A stretch of 64,000 nt of DNA. Source: an uncultured Ignavibacteria bacterium (lineage in GTDB: Bacteria > Bacteroidota > Ignavibacteria > Tepidaquicellales > OLB5). The notes below the pieces were generated by a model, which saw only the letters and a program-made list of their open reading frames with translations, searched no databases and was not told the DNA's origin. The translations under genes were made by a program, and so were the position numbers. This document shows, piece by piece, positions 25,886 through 34,836 of this stretch (its first letter is position 1; every line of letters begins with the position of its first letter). The stretch is from NCBI GenBank assembly GCA_937873695.1, contig CALMYL010000008.1:109369-173368 (forward strand), in the 5' to 3' direction.

Positions 25886-28342
25886 CTATTTAGTAATCAT
25901 CATCTTCTTGGTCTCTGTAAACCCGTTTGCCGTGAGTTTGTAGAAATAAACACCACTCGATAGATTTGACCCGTCATACTGAACAGTATATGTGCCCGGT
26001 TTCTGGTTCTGGCTGATAATTGATTTCAACTCTCTTCCCAATATATCGTATACAGCAAGTTTTACAAAACCTTCGGTTAATATATCATACTTGATCGTTG
26101 TAACCGGGTTAAACGGATTCGGAAAATTCTGCTGAAGCGAAAATGAAGCCGGCACCTGGTTGCTGTAATTTATCAACCCTATAGGGTTTGCAGTTTCCCA
26201 TACACCTCTTCCGTGGGTACCAATTCTAAGCCTGTTTGTCGCCTGGTGGTAATCCAGATGCATTGCAACTGTATTTGGTAAACCGTCAGCAAGCTCAACC
26301 CAGGTAGTGCCGTAATCATTAGTGAAAAATACACCTATATCCATTGCGGCATAATAAATGCTTGTAGATGTACCAGGGTAATAAATCAATACGTCATTTA
26401 CGGGTGAATCAGGAAGGTTTCCGCTGATACTGAACCAGTTCAGGCCGCCATTTGTGGTCTTATAAACTTTGCCGGTGCCGAAACCGGAATATGAAATTAC
26501 AGAAACATCGGATGAATCCGGGTGGAAATACATGCTTGTGATTGTTCTATTGGGCAGCCCGTTTTGAACGCTTGCAAAATTAACACCGCCATTTGTAGAG
26601 CGGTAAATTGCTGAACCCGAGCTTGCCAGCATGATCTGAGGATTACTTTTGCAGATAGCCAATTCTCTGATAGTGCCGCCGGTGCCGGAAGAAATAGGTG
26701 TCCACAGTGCGCCTGCATTTGTAGTTACAAAAACCTGCGACCGGGCTGTATAGAATGTTCCGGTTTCGGTGGGATGTGAAATTATGGGGCCGACCCAGGC
26801 ACCGGAACCGCTTAACCCGTTTGTAGCACCCTGCCAGCTTGCACCGCCATTTTGTGAGCGCTGCACTCCGTTATTCTGGGTTTCACCCAGTATGAATTGA
26901 GGACTTGCTGTATTAAAGCACACTTCGCCGCCATCACCGCCAAATGCAGCTGCCCAGTTTGAAGTGCCCAGTGTTCTTTGTGTACCGTTATCCTGTGTGC
27001 CGCCTGCTATATGATCAACATTATTCGGGTCGCTGGCAATTCTATAGAACTGAGTTAACGTTAAACCTTCATTCAGATTGATCCAGTTTGTGCCGCGGTT
27101 GGTAGATTTCCAAATGCCGCCGTCATTTACTGCCATCAGTTCATTTGAATTGGCGGGATTAAAATCCATATTGTGTTCATCTACGTGGACAACGCCGCCT
27201 GCATAACCATTTGTAATATTTTCAAAACTTGTTCCGCCGTTGGTAGTTCTCCAGATATCAATTGCGCCGACATATGCATAATCAGGGTCAAACGGATTTA
27301 CCTGCATGTAAAAATCATACCATGCCTGTGAGCCGCTGAAATCATGGCCAACGGCAACCTGGGTGAAATTAAGTCCGCTGTTTGTGGATTTATATGTTTT
27401 GATTGTTGAACCCGAATATACCGCACTGTAAAGAACAGTAGGTACATCTCTGCAAATTGCTATGTGATTTCTTGTTCCGACGATAAATGACGAATTTGAA
27501 ACGAAGTTTTCTCCTCCATCGGTGGATATCCTGTAACCGGTGCCATTTCCAACTGCGTATGCATTGGTTCCGTTTGGTGAAAAAATTATATCATCGCATC
27601 TGCCGCTTACAACCAGGCTCCATGTAACGCCGGCATCTGTGGATTTGTACAGCCCGGAAGTTCCCATGGCAGCGAACAATTGATTTGAAAAACCCGGTCT
27701 GATAACTATCCTGGAACAGTATGATAAACTTGGCAAACCGCTTGTGTAGTTTGTCCAGGTAGAACCGCCGTTAGTTGATTTAAGTATCCCTCTGCCGTAA
27801 TAAGAAGCCGCGCTGTATGTAGCTTCACCTGTGCCGTAATAAACTATATTTGTATTTGCCGGATCAATACAAATAGAACCCGAGGACATTGAAACTTCAT
27901 TGTCTGAGATCGGCGTGAAGTTGCTTCCTCCGTTTGTTGATTTCCACACTCCGCCAAATGCAGCGCCAAAGTAAACAATATTCGGGTTTACAGGGTCATA
28001 TCTCACGGTTGTTATCCTGCCGGATATATTTGAGTAAGCAAAATAATACCCGGGAGTGGGACCAATATTTGTCCATGTTACAGTATTATCAAATGCGAAT
28101 CCGTTGGTGTTTCTCATATGCTCTCTTTGCTCAAAAGCTTTACCATAAGCATCTTCCGGAATGTAATTGTTGGGGAACATTCTCTGTTCATAAAACCAGC
28201 GTTCACGGTTAAATGATTTCCTGGTTTTGGTATAATCATCTGCCTTATCGTATGGATTGTTTTCAATTAACAGATCCTGTGACAAAGCCGTAAAGTTAAA
28301 GAATGAGAGGACAAATACTGACAAAATAAAGAAAAATTTCAT
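25886..28342 (-). CDS. Large T9SS-secreted VPS10/BNR-type propeller protein (copy 2)
   Basis: An 818-residue tandem paralogue of the neighbouring 819-residue protein; the two are colinear from signal peptide to sorting domain ('NPYDKADDYTKTRKSFNRE', 'YGTGEATYSAASYYGRGIL', 'GGTQDNGTQRTLG', 'SFSLQQNFPNPFNPVT', 'TETKKMMITK'). The repeats are again 'STNGGSNF', 'STDAGVTW', 'STDGGENF', 'STNRGTNW'. The copies have diverged substantially while keeping length within one residue, which indicates an old duplication with both kept. Each has its own terminator, so they can be expressed independently. Probably surface or secreted; substrate unknown. Confidence 0.85.
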   Translation of the reverse strand: MKFFFILSVFVLSFFNFTALSQDLLIENNPYDKADDYTKTRKSFNRERWFYEQRMFPNNYIPEDAYGKAFEQREHMRNTNGFAFDNTVTWTNIGPTPGYYFAYSNISGRITTVRYDPVNPNIVYFGAAFGGVWKSTNGGSNFTPISDNEVSMSSGSICIDPANTNIVYYGTGEATYSAASYYGRGILKSTNGGSTWTNYTSGLPSLSYCSRIVIRPGFSNQLFAAMGTSGLYKSTDAGVTWSLVVSGRCDDIIFSPNGTNAYAVGNGTGYRISTDGGENFVSNSSFIVGTRNHIAICRDVPTVLYSAVYSGSTIKTYKSTNSGLNFTQVAVGHDFSGSQAWYDFYMQVNPFDPDYAYVGAIDIWRTTNGGTSFENITNGYAGGVVHVDEHNMDFNPANSNELMAVNDGGIWKSTNRGTNWINLNEGLTLTQFYRIASDPNNVDHIAGGTQDNGTQRTLGTSNWAAAFGGDGGEVCFNTASPQFILGETQNNGVQRSQNGGASWQGATNGLSGSGAWVGPIISHPTETGTFYTARSQVFVTTNAGALWTPISSGTGGTIRELAICKSNPQIMLASSGSAIYRSTNGGVNFASVQNGLPNRTITSMYFHPDSSDVSVISYSGFGTGKVYKTTNGGLNWFSISGNLPDSPVNDVLIYYPGTSTSIYYAAMDIGVFFTNDYGTTWVELADGLPNTVAMHLDYHQATNRLRIGTHGRGVWETANPIGLINYSNQVPASFSLQQNFPNPFNPVTTIKYDILTEGFVKLAVYDILGRELKSIISQNQKPGTYTVQYDGSNLSSGVYFYKLTANGFTETKKMMITK

Positions 28343-28413
28343 ATTTTATAAATTAATTGATGGTTGGATGTATTAATTTAATCTAACTTTTTTGAATTTA
28401 CTACATATAAAAA

Positions 28414-28431
28414 CAGGGGCAATTGCCCCCG
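28414..28431 (-). terminator. Terminator of the di-heme cytochrome gene
   Basis: On the minus strand GGGGGCAATTGCCCCTG forms a short GC-rich hairpin followed by TTTTTATATG, 25 bases after the cytochrome stop codon. Confidence 0.6.
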
Positions 28432-28455
28432 TTAAGACCCATTTATATGTTAAAA

Positions 28456-29436
28456 TTATTTCAAACCCTGAAGTGTTATTTTTTCAACCTTGTTGTTTAC
28501 CGGAGGCTGAGCCATTATATAATCATAAATAGCCGAGAGATCTTCTGTTGTCGCTGTTTTAGCGATAAAGTTCCATGCCATCGGAGTATTGAATCCTCTG
28601 GTTTTGGGATCAAGATTGGATTCATCAAGGCAGGATTTAAATTTAGCGATAAATACTTCTTTGGTCATACTGCCAATGCCTGTTTCTTTATCCGGCGAGA
28701 TATTGGATGACCTTATAATTGACCCGTCAGGCATAGGGAATTCAACTCCGCCTGAAAACTCCTTGCCGGGTATGAATACACCCTTATCACTTGGCGAGTG
28801 ACAGAACTTGCAGGCAACGCCGTTGTACTCACCCAGCTTAATTTTATCTGTTCCGTCGGGACGTTTGCCGAATACATTAACATCAGCCGGAATAGTTCTG
28901 AAAATAAGATTCACAGGGAATTTCAGATCTTTTTCAGGAACTTTGTTCTTGATTGGAGGAAGAGTTTTGATATAGGCAATAATTGAATACAGGTCTTCCT
29001 TATCCATTTGGGCGAACATGGGGTACGGCATCATAGGAGCAAGGAACTTTCCTTCTTTATTTACCCCTGATGTTATTGCTCTGAAAATCTCACCATCCGT
29101 CCAGCTTCCAATCCCTGTTTCTTTATCACTGGTAATATTAGATGTAGGAACAAAGCCTGCACCCTCGCCATAATCCATTCCGCCTTTACCTTCGGTCCCG
29201 GGCACTACCGGCATACCAAATTTAGTAATATCGCGGTCACTGTGGCAATCAATACAAAAAGCGAAGCTGTTGGCAAGATACTTGCCCCGTTCAAGTCTTT
29301 CAGGCGTGGGCTCTATCCTGATATCCGGGGCTGCACTAACCTTCGGATATGCTGCACTCAGATAAATGTATCCGCCTGCTGCAAATACTACAACAATTAT
29401 GAGCAATATGCCCAGAATTTTGAGTAATTTTTTCAT
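28456..29436 (-). CDS. Membrane-anchored di-heme c-type cytochrome
   Basis: A 326-residue protein with an N-terminal hydrophobic segment (residues 5-27) that anchors or exports it. Two c-type haem sites are visible: C61-I-D-C-H65 and C209-K-F-C-H213, each in a cytochrome c-like domain. 'MPYPMFAQM' and 'NTPMAWNF' offer methionines as likely sixth ligands. The two halves repeat the same layout ('NITSDKETGIGSW' and 'NISPDKETGIGSM'), so the protein arose by domain duplication. Such proteins pass electrons in the periplasm, often to a dehydrogenase or terminal oxidase; the partner is not in this window. The ATG is preceded by a strong ribosome-binding site, AAAGGAGG, which is rare among its neighbours and suggests high expression. 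Confidence 0.88.
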   Translation of the reverse strand: MKKLLKILGILLIIVVVFAAGGYIYLSAAYPKVSAAPDIRIEPTPERLERGKYLANSFAFCIDCHSDRDITKFGMPVVPGTEGKGGMDYGEGAGFVPTSNITSDKETGIGSWTDGEIFRAITSGVNKEGKFLAPMMPYPMFAQMDKEDLYSIIAYIKTLPPIKNKVPEKDLKFPVNLIFRTIPADVNVFGKRPDGTDKIKLGEYNGVACKFCHSPSDKGVFIPGKEFSGGVEFPMPDGSIIRSSNISPDKETGIGSMTKEVFIAKFKSCLDESNLDPKTRGFNTPMAWNFIAKTATTEDLSAIYDYIMAQPPVNNKVEKITLQGLK

Positions 29437-29562
29437 GTCTACCTCCTTTAGATATATATAAATTTATGTTTTTTCGATTTATAAATCAAGTTACATTCAT
29501 TGTATTAACCTAGGCTTACATGAATATCAGTGGAGTGATTTGAGTAGGGAGAGAAAAAGGAA

Positions 29563-30669
29563 TTAGCGGAGTATACTATTCACAAGTTGGAGAAGTTCGT
29601 TCTCTCGCTTGATTAGCGGGAACAGGTTCATAATATGTTCACGCGCCTTCATGCCAAGTGACTCATCTGAATTAACCGCATTTATCACAGAGCTAACAGC
29701 ATTGTTCACAGTTTTTTTACCGGTAACAAACCCGCAATGCCCGACTATTTTGGGAATACCGTTCACATCACTTCCAACCGGAATGCATTCACACAGCATG
29801 GCTTCGCATATAGAGCTTGGCATTCCTTCGAACATCGAAAACTGCGCATAGACTTTCGCTTTGCTGTATTCTTCAATGAGTTTCGAATAAGGTACGATAC
29901 CAAACAGCTCAACATTTGATGAAACAGTTTTTTTATATTTTTCAAGATATTCTTCATTGAACCCGATCAAAATAAATTTGATATCCTGCATTTGCTTTGC
30001 TGCATCTATCAGCAGGTCAAATCCTTTTCTTCTGAATTCATCATCATTTACTATCAAACCTGCGCTAACTACAGATCTTTCTTTTTTGATGTTTTCGGGT
30101 TTTTTAAAGAGTTCAGAATCGTACCCGAGGTACATAGTCTTAAAATAGGTTTTTATACCGGGAATAAATTGCTTTATGCCATCCTTCAGCGGTGCTTTCC
30201 CGGGGATATCGGAATAAATATAATTGTTAGTGTGCTCAATAAGCGTCTCATCGACTGGCAGGATATACGTGCAGTTCTTCAGGCTGTATCTGACGCAGAA
30301 AGCTCTAACTGATTTAGAAATTGATGCATTCGTGAAAACACCCATGTTAATTTCGGGAATATATGTTGCTTCGTAACCGCCGGCACAAATTATACTTTTT
30401 TTAGAGAATATCTTTGCGAAGAGTATAGGGAATAAAGAAAGATAGTCTGCAAACCAAATATACACAAGGTCATAGCGCCATATATTAAATAGAAGATAAA
30501 AAAACTGATGGATCATTGAAAATAATATAAGTGCATTTTTTCTGCTTTTGAAATTCAGGAGCTTTACTGAATATTCTTTTGAAAGAATTTCAAGATCATT
30601 AGTAATGAATTTTGGGTTCTGGTAAAGATTCTTAACAAAAAGTATTTTTTTCCTGCTCTTCAATTGCAC
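29563..30669 (-). CDS. Glycosyltransferase family 4-like protein
   Basis: A 368-residue GT-B glycosyltransferase. The N-terminal half has the acceptor-side Rossmann pattern ('KKILFVKNLYQNPKF', 'YDLVYIWFADYLSLFPIL'). The C-terminal half carries the nucleotide-sugar site: 'SAGLIVNDDEFRRKGFDLLI', 'KFILIGF', 'VELFGIVPYSKL' and the E-x7-E signature in 'FEGMPSSICEAMLCECIPV'. The start is a GTG two bases after the stop of the methyltransferase gene, so the two are coupled. With the flippase and methyltransferase upstream it probably builds a surface polysaccharide; donor and acceptor sugars cannot be told. It ends the operon that starts with the flippase gene. Confidence 0.85.
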   Translation of the reverse strand: MQLKSRKKILFVKNLYQNPKFITNDLEILSKEYSVKLLNFKSRKNALILFSMIHQFFYLLFNIWRYDLVYIWFADYLSLFPILFAKIFSKKSIICAGGYEATYIPEINMGVFTNASISKSVRAFCVRYSLKNCTYILPVDETLIEHTNNYIYSDIPGKAPLKDGIKQFIPGIKTYFKTMYLGYDSELFKKPENIKKERSVVSAGLIVNDDEFRRKGFDLLIDAAKQMQDIKFILIGFNEEYLEKYKKTVSSNVELFGIVPYSKLIEEYSKAKVYAQFSMFEGMPSSICEAMLCECIPVGSDVNGIPKIVGHCGFVTGKKTVNNAVSSVINAVNSDESLGMKAREHIMNLFPLIKRENELLQLVNSILR

Positions 30670-30671
30670 TG

Positions 30672-31391
30672 TTATTTCTTCTTCGCTGTAAAAAGGAAAA
30701 TTGCCGAATCACGTTTTTTAACTCTTGCGGGAGTAATTGCGTCTTCTATCATCATTTTAAACTGGTAAAACAAAGCAACGGGTGCAAGCAATACTCTACC
30801 TGCAGTGCCTATCATATTTGCAAAAGAATCAAAAAAGCTCAATCTCAGTTGGGATGTAACAGCTAACTGACCCAGTATAGGTTTATATTCAATTACTTCA
30901 AATCCGGTACGTTCAATAAGGTAAGCCAGACCCATGCAAGTCCACCGGTTATAATCATACGGCGAAGCGTGAAATTGCCATGTACCGTGTGTTGAAAGCA
31001 GAAGAATACCTCCTGGTTTTAGTACTCTAAGGCACTCACCCATATATTGATCAACATCTTTAACATGCTCCAATACCTGTGAGGATAAGACAAAGTCAAA
31101 ACTATTATCCTCAAACTTCAGCCGTTCACCGGGCACGATCGAAAAATCAGCTTTTGGATTATTACCTACATCAACCCCAATGTATTCAGAAATATGATCT
31201 TTGAAAAGATATTCATAGGGCTTGGCACCGCAGCCGTAGTCAAGTATTTTGTACTTCTGCCCTGAATTCAGAAAAAAAGGTATCGTGTTTTCATATGCTT
31301 TTCTTGTAAGCACACTTACGAAGTGGTAAGAATCCCAAATAGGCGGGGCTATAACTCTTGTCACATCTTTTGGAAGTCCTTTATATCCCAT
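30672..31391 (-). CDS. Class I SAM-dependent methyltransferase
   Basis: A 239-residue methyltransferase of the Methyltransf_11 type. Motif I is 'ILDYGCGAKPYEYLF', the acidic ribose-binding residue is in 'YIGVDVG', and motif IV/V is 'FDFVLSSQVLEHVKDVDQYM' with 'LKPGGILLLSTHG'. A weakly hydrophobic segment near 190-220 ('MIGTAGRVLLAPVALFYQF') could touch the membrane. It lies between a flippase and a glycosyltransferase gene, 11 and 2 bases away, so it probably methylates a sugar or lipid-linked intermediate of the same polysaccharide. Confidence 0.88.
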   Translation of the reverse strand: MGYKGLPKDVTRVIAPPIWDSYHFVSVLTRKAYENTIPFFLNSGQKYKILDYGCGAKPYEYLFKDHISEYIGVDVGNNPKADFSIVPGERLKFEDNSFDFVLSSQVLEHVKDVDQYMGECLRVLKPGGILLLSTHGTWQFHASPYDYNRWTCMGLAYLIERTGFEVIEYKPILGQLAVTSQLRLSFFDSFANMIGTAGRVLLAPVALFYQFKMMIEDAITPARVKKRDSAIFLFTAKKK

Positions 31392-31402
31392 AGATTAAGA
31401 TT

Positions 31403-32872
31403 TTAAACTTTTATCCTGAATAAATATTTATTAATAAATCCTTTGAATGCTTTTATTTCAACCGGCTCATAGAATCTGAAAACATACAGTATAAGAGGGT
31501 AAACCAGTACTGCTATGGATTTTAGCGCAAGTTCTAGAATTCTGCTGGTAAAATCAAAATAGAAAAACGGCGCTGCTAAAGCTGCATAAACTAAGATCAT
31601 GAGAAAAATCTTATACCATTCATACTCAAAAAAATAATTCTTCTTGGAGAATATATATATCGCTATACACAAAAATATAAAGCTCCCTAGATTTACAAAA
31701 CTCGCCCCGTAAATACCGAAGATAGGAATAAAGACGAAGTTACATATAACATTTACGGCAAGAGCGATTAGGTAACTAAATAATACGTATTTTGTTTTTT
31801 TGGTTACATAGAAGCTGAAGACACCCACGAAATGAATTCCGTAAAACGGCATTGCCAGGATTATCCACGGAACGTATTTACTTGCTGTCCAGTAATCTGT
31901 TTTCATAGCAAATATCTTTATGAGGTGCGGAGTAAACAGTGCAATTATCAATGAAATATATATTACTGCCAGAAAAAGATACGTTATAGTTTTGGTAAAA
32001 AATCTTTTTGCGTTTTCATCCTTTAGTTTTTTCCATGAAATTACCGTGAAAGCAAGCGAGAACGGTGATACCACAAGGAAATTTATCAACCCTGAGATAT
32101 TATAAGCCAGTCCGTAAATTCCGACATCTTTTAGACCGTTTATGTATCCCAGTATATACCTGTCAGACTGATTTAAAAGTGTAATTACCAAGCTTGCTAT
32201 CATTACCGGGAACGAATATTTTAACAGGTCAGTAAGCAGTGATCTTTCGAAGCCGATCTTAATGTGGCTGATAAAATATGGAAGCAGCACAAGTATTATC
32301 AGCAGCGGAGCCTCTATTTTTGCAAGGAAAACACCTTCAAGCTTGATAGTTGAATACTGAAGGAAATAGATCTGCAGGACAAGTGAAACTAAAGTAGAAA
32401 GTACAGCAAGAATTGAATACATTTTCGCTTTTTCTTCTATACGAAGAAGCAGGAAAATGATAAATGAGAATGATTCAACTGCGGCGATCAATGCAGCGTA
32501 GACTACAAACCGGGATAATCCTGTGTTTTCATAAACCAGAACAGAAATACTTCCGGAAAACATGTATATAAGAATCAAAAGAATTGAATTGAAAACAATT
32601 AAAAATGCAGCGACAGAAAAAAGGAATCGTTTCCGTTTAATTTCATCCGATATCTCGAGGTACCATCTTACAACCCCAGACTCAAATCCGAAAAGGAAAA
32701 CAGCCCAGAGTATTTGCCAAAGACTTTCTGTTAAGACATATACACCATATTCAGAAACACTGAAATTAAGGGTTAAAAGCGGTAAAAGTATAAATGCAAT
32801 TAGTTTTGTCGAAATACGGCTTAGACCGTAAACGGCAGATTGCTTTACTGTATTTTTAATATCTCTTAACAA
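31403..32872 (-). CDS. Polysaccharide flippase (Wzx/MATE-like, MOP superfamily)
   Basis: A 489-residue integral membrane protein with about 12-14 hydrophobic segments. The N terminus ('SAVYGLSRISTKLIAFILLPLLTLNFSVSEYGVYVL') has the layout of oligosaccharide flippases, which move undecaprenyl-linked repeat units across the inner membrane. The start is a TTG at 32872. Only about 35 bases separate it from the terminator of the upstream gene, and a TATTTTTG box ends four bases before it, so the message is probably leaderless. It opens the operon with the methyltransferase and glycosyltransferase genes. Confidence 0.85.
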   Translation of the reverse strand: MLRDIKNTVKQSAVYGLSRISTKLIAFILLPLLTLNFSVSEYGVYVLTESLWQILWAVFLFGFESGVVRWYLEISDEIKRKRFLFSVAAFLIVFNSILLILIYMFSGSISVLVYENTGLSRFVVYAALIAAVESFSFIIFLLLRIEEKAKMYSILAVLSTLVSLVLQIYFLQYSTIKLEGVFLAKIEAPLLIILVLLPYFISHIKIGFERSLLTDLLKYSFPVMIASLVITLLNQSDRYILGYINGLKDVGIYGLAYNISGLINFLVVSPFSLAFTVISWKKLKDENAKRFFTKTITYLFLAVIYISLIIALFTPHLIKIFAMKTDYWTASKYVPWIILAMPFYGIHFVGVFSFYVTKKTKYVLFSYLIALAVNVICNFVFIPIFGIYGASFVNLGSFIFLCIAIYIFSKKNYFFEYEWYKIFLMILVYAALAAPFFYFDFTSRILELALKSIAVLVYPLILYVFRFYEPVEIKAFKGFINKYLFRIKV

Positions 32873-32876
32873 TCTG

Positions 32877-32884
32877 CAAAAATA
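32877..32884 (-). promoter_or_regulatory. -7 box for the flippase operon (possible leaderless start)
   Basis: TATTTTTG on the minus strand is an exact TAnnTTTG match, four bases before the TTG start. The terminator of the previous gene ends about 25 bases further upstream, so little other promoter space exists. Confidence 0.4.
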
Positions 32885-32910
32885 TTAACTTAATTGCTTT
32901 ATTAAAATGA

Positions 32911-32937
32911 AAAAGGCAGGATTTTAATCCTGCCTTG
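32911..32937 (-). terminator. Terminator of the FG-GAP gene
   Basis: On the minus strand AAGGCAGGATT pairs with AATCCTGCCTT around a short AAA/TTAA loop and is followed by TTTCATTTT, 22 bases past the FG-GAP stop codon. Confidence 0.75.
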
Positions 32938-32959
32938 AAAGACTTCAATTTGTTTAATT

Positions 32960-34684
32960 TTACTTCACCAGAATCATTTTTCTTGTATCAGTATAACCTT
33001 CTGTCTGAATCCTGTAAAAATACACACCGCTTGGGAGTTTTGAAGCATCGTATTTCACATTATAAACTCCGGGTGATTGTATTCCGTTCACAAGTACTTC
33101 AACTTCCTTACCTGAAACATCAAACACAGTAAGTTTCACTTCGCCTGCATTAACGACTGAATAATTTATATTTGTTGTTGGATTGAACGGATTTGGATAG
33201 TTCTGCTCAAGTGAATATTTTGAAGGAACTTCGCTGCTTATCTGCTGAACAGGTACTACACCATAGAAATCGAGTTCCTGGTTAAGAGGAACGTTTGTCA
33301 GAATTTCTGTTGTTCCGTCGTGCCAGTCAACAATCACTGAATCAGCTACGGTTACAGGGTTATCAGAGAGGAATCCCAGCCCGAAATGAACCCAGGGCAT
33401 ATCCTGAGAACTGCAGCTGTTACCGCCTGATACTTCCCTGATTGCAATGTAGCTGCCTATTCTTAATTTAACTCTTGTTCCTATGCCTCCGCCCCAGAAC
33501 TTTATCATTAAGTACCACGGAGAAGCACCAACGTTTTTATACAGGAAATCGCTTTGTGGAGGAGCATTGTAACCCTGGTTAACTACAAACAGATCAAGTT
33601 TTCCGTCATTGTTGTAATCACCCCATGCTGAGCCAACACTGGAGCTCACTTCGTTTGCAACTATCTCGTTGGTTATCTTAGAGAAGTTATCTGCTCCATC
33701 GTTTTTGTAAAGTTTATTTGCCTGGTTTTCATTGTTGGCTACAAACATATCCAGATCGCCGTCGTTATCATAGTCACCCCAGTTGCATCCAAAGCTGTTA
33801 TCAGCATCAGTTGCAATCGGACCGGTTGTGATTTTTGTGAAAGTACCGTTTTTGTTGTTTTTGAACAAGAAGTTCGGGCCGCTGTTAGTTACGAAAAGAT
33901 CTAGCCAGCCATCGTTATTATAATCACCCCATGAACAACCGGATCCATATCCGCCTGAGTTTACAATATCTCCGGTAGTGATTTTGGTAAATGTTCCGTT
34001 CTTATTATTAAGATACAGATTATCATTCTGAAAATCACCATTGGTCACATAAAGATCAGGGTACTTATCATTGTTGTAATCACCCCAGGCAGCTCTGCGG
34101 TGGATACCATAATCTGTTACAATTGGTCCTGTTGTAATCTGTGCAAAATCGCCGTTTGGCAGTCCTTTATACAAAAGGTTATATCCATGCTGAACACTAA
34201 GGATATCAAGATATCCGTCTTTGTTGTAATCAGCCCAGCAAACACCACCACTGTGACCGCTTACCAGCGGAACGCAGTTAGTTATCCTTGTAAAATTTCC
34301 GCCTCCATTATTTTTATAAAGCAGGTCAGGCTGATTCTGCCCGGTCGCAATATAAAGATCCATTCTGCCATCGTAATTATAATCTCCCCATGCGCATGCT
34401 AAAGTTTGGTACAAACTGTTGGTCATGATGGTATTATCAGTTGCCAGCTGGAAATTACCGTTACCCATGTTCTTGTAGAGCAGGGGATAAGTAGTTGAGC
34501 CGAAGTCATTATAAGAAGTAACAACAAGATCTAACTTGCCGTCATTGTTATAATCACCCCACGCGCATCCTGAACCGTAACCGTTTTCAGTTACAAGGGG
34601 CTGGCCTGTAATTTTTTGGAATACCTGAGAGTTGATTGTTAAACTGAAAGAAAGGACAATAAAAAGTAAAATAATCTTTTTCAT
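32960..34684 (-). CDS. T9SS-secreted FG-GAP/VCBS propeller protein with ASPIC/UnbV domain
   Basis: A 574-residue protein with signal peptide ('MKKIILLFIVLSFSLTINS'). Seven repeats of the form W-G/A-D-Y-N-x-D-G-x-x-D-L are seen in residues about 40-370 ('WGDYNNDGKLDLVV', 'WGDYNYDGRMDLYI', 'WADYNKDGYLDILS' and so on). These are calcium-binding FG-GAP/VCBS blades of an integrin-alpha-like propeller. Residues about 390-475 match the ASPIC/UnbV domain ('IGTRVKLRIGSYIAIREV', 'VHFGLGF', 'DSVIVDWHDGTTEIL'). A T9SS sorting domain ends the protein ('YSLEQNYPNPFNPTT' to 'TDTRKMILVK'). It probably works at the surface in adhesion or binding. It interrupts the surrounding polysaccharide genes but has its own terminator. 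Confidence 0.88.
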   Translation of the reverse strand: MKKIILLFIVLSFSLTINSQVFQKITGQPLVTENGYGSGCAWGDYNNDGKLDLVVTSYNDFGSTTYPLLYKNMGNGNFQLATDNTIMTNSLYQTLACAWGDYNYDGRMDLYIATGQNQPDLLYKNNGGGNFTRITNCVPLVSGHSGGVCWADYNKDGYLDILSVQHGYNLLYKGLPNGDFAQITTGPIVTDYGIHRRAAWGDYNNDKYPDLYVTNGDFQNDNLYLNNKNGTFTKITTGDIVNSGGYGSGCSWGDYNNDGWLDLFVTNSGPNFLFKNNKNGTFTKITTGPIATDADNSFGCNWGDYDNDGDLDMFVANNENQANKLYKNDGADNFSKITNEIVANEVSSSVGSAWGDYNNDGKLDLFVVNQGYNAPPQSDFLYKNVGASPWYLMIKFWGGGIGTRVKLRIGSYIAIREVSGGNSCSSQDMPWVHFGLGFLSDNPVTVADSVIVDWHDGTTEILTNVPLNQELDFYGVVPVQQISSEVPSKYSLEQNYPNPFNPTTNINYSVVNAGEVKLTVFDVSGKEVEVLVNGIQSPGVYNVKYDASKLPSGVYFYRIQTEGYTDTRKMILVK

Positions 34685-34786
34685 TGTGATGTAAGATAAA
34701 TTGAGAAAAAAATGCTTATTAAATCAATAGTTTGAATTTTATTGTACTAAAATAATACATTAGTTTTGTAAAATCAATAAACCAAA

Positions 34787-34822
34787 GCATTATATGTAGT
34801 TCAGCAGAACTACATATAATGC
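34787..34822 (-). terminator. Perfect 16-bp hairpin after the YfhO gene
   Basis: GCATTATATGTAGTTC and GAACTACATATAATGC form a perfect 16-bp stem with a 4-base loop, 14 bases after the YfhO stop codon. On the minus strand it is followed by TTTGGTTTATTGATTTT, a broken T-tract, so it is likely a terminator, although unusually AT-rich. Confidence 0.55.
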
Positions 34823-34836
34823 GGGAAATAACAAAT

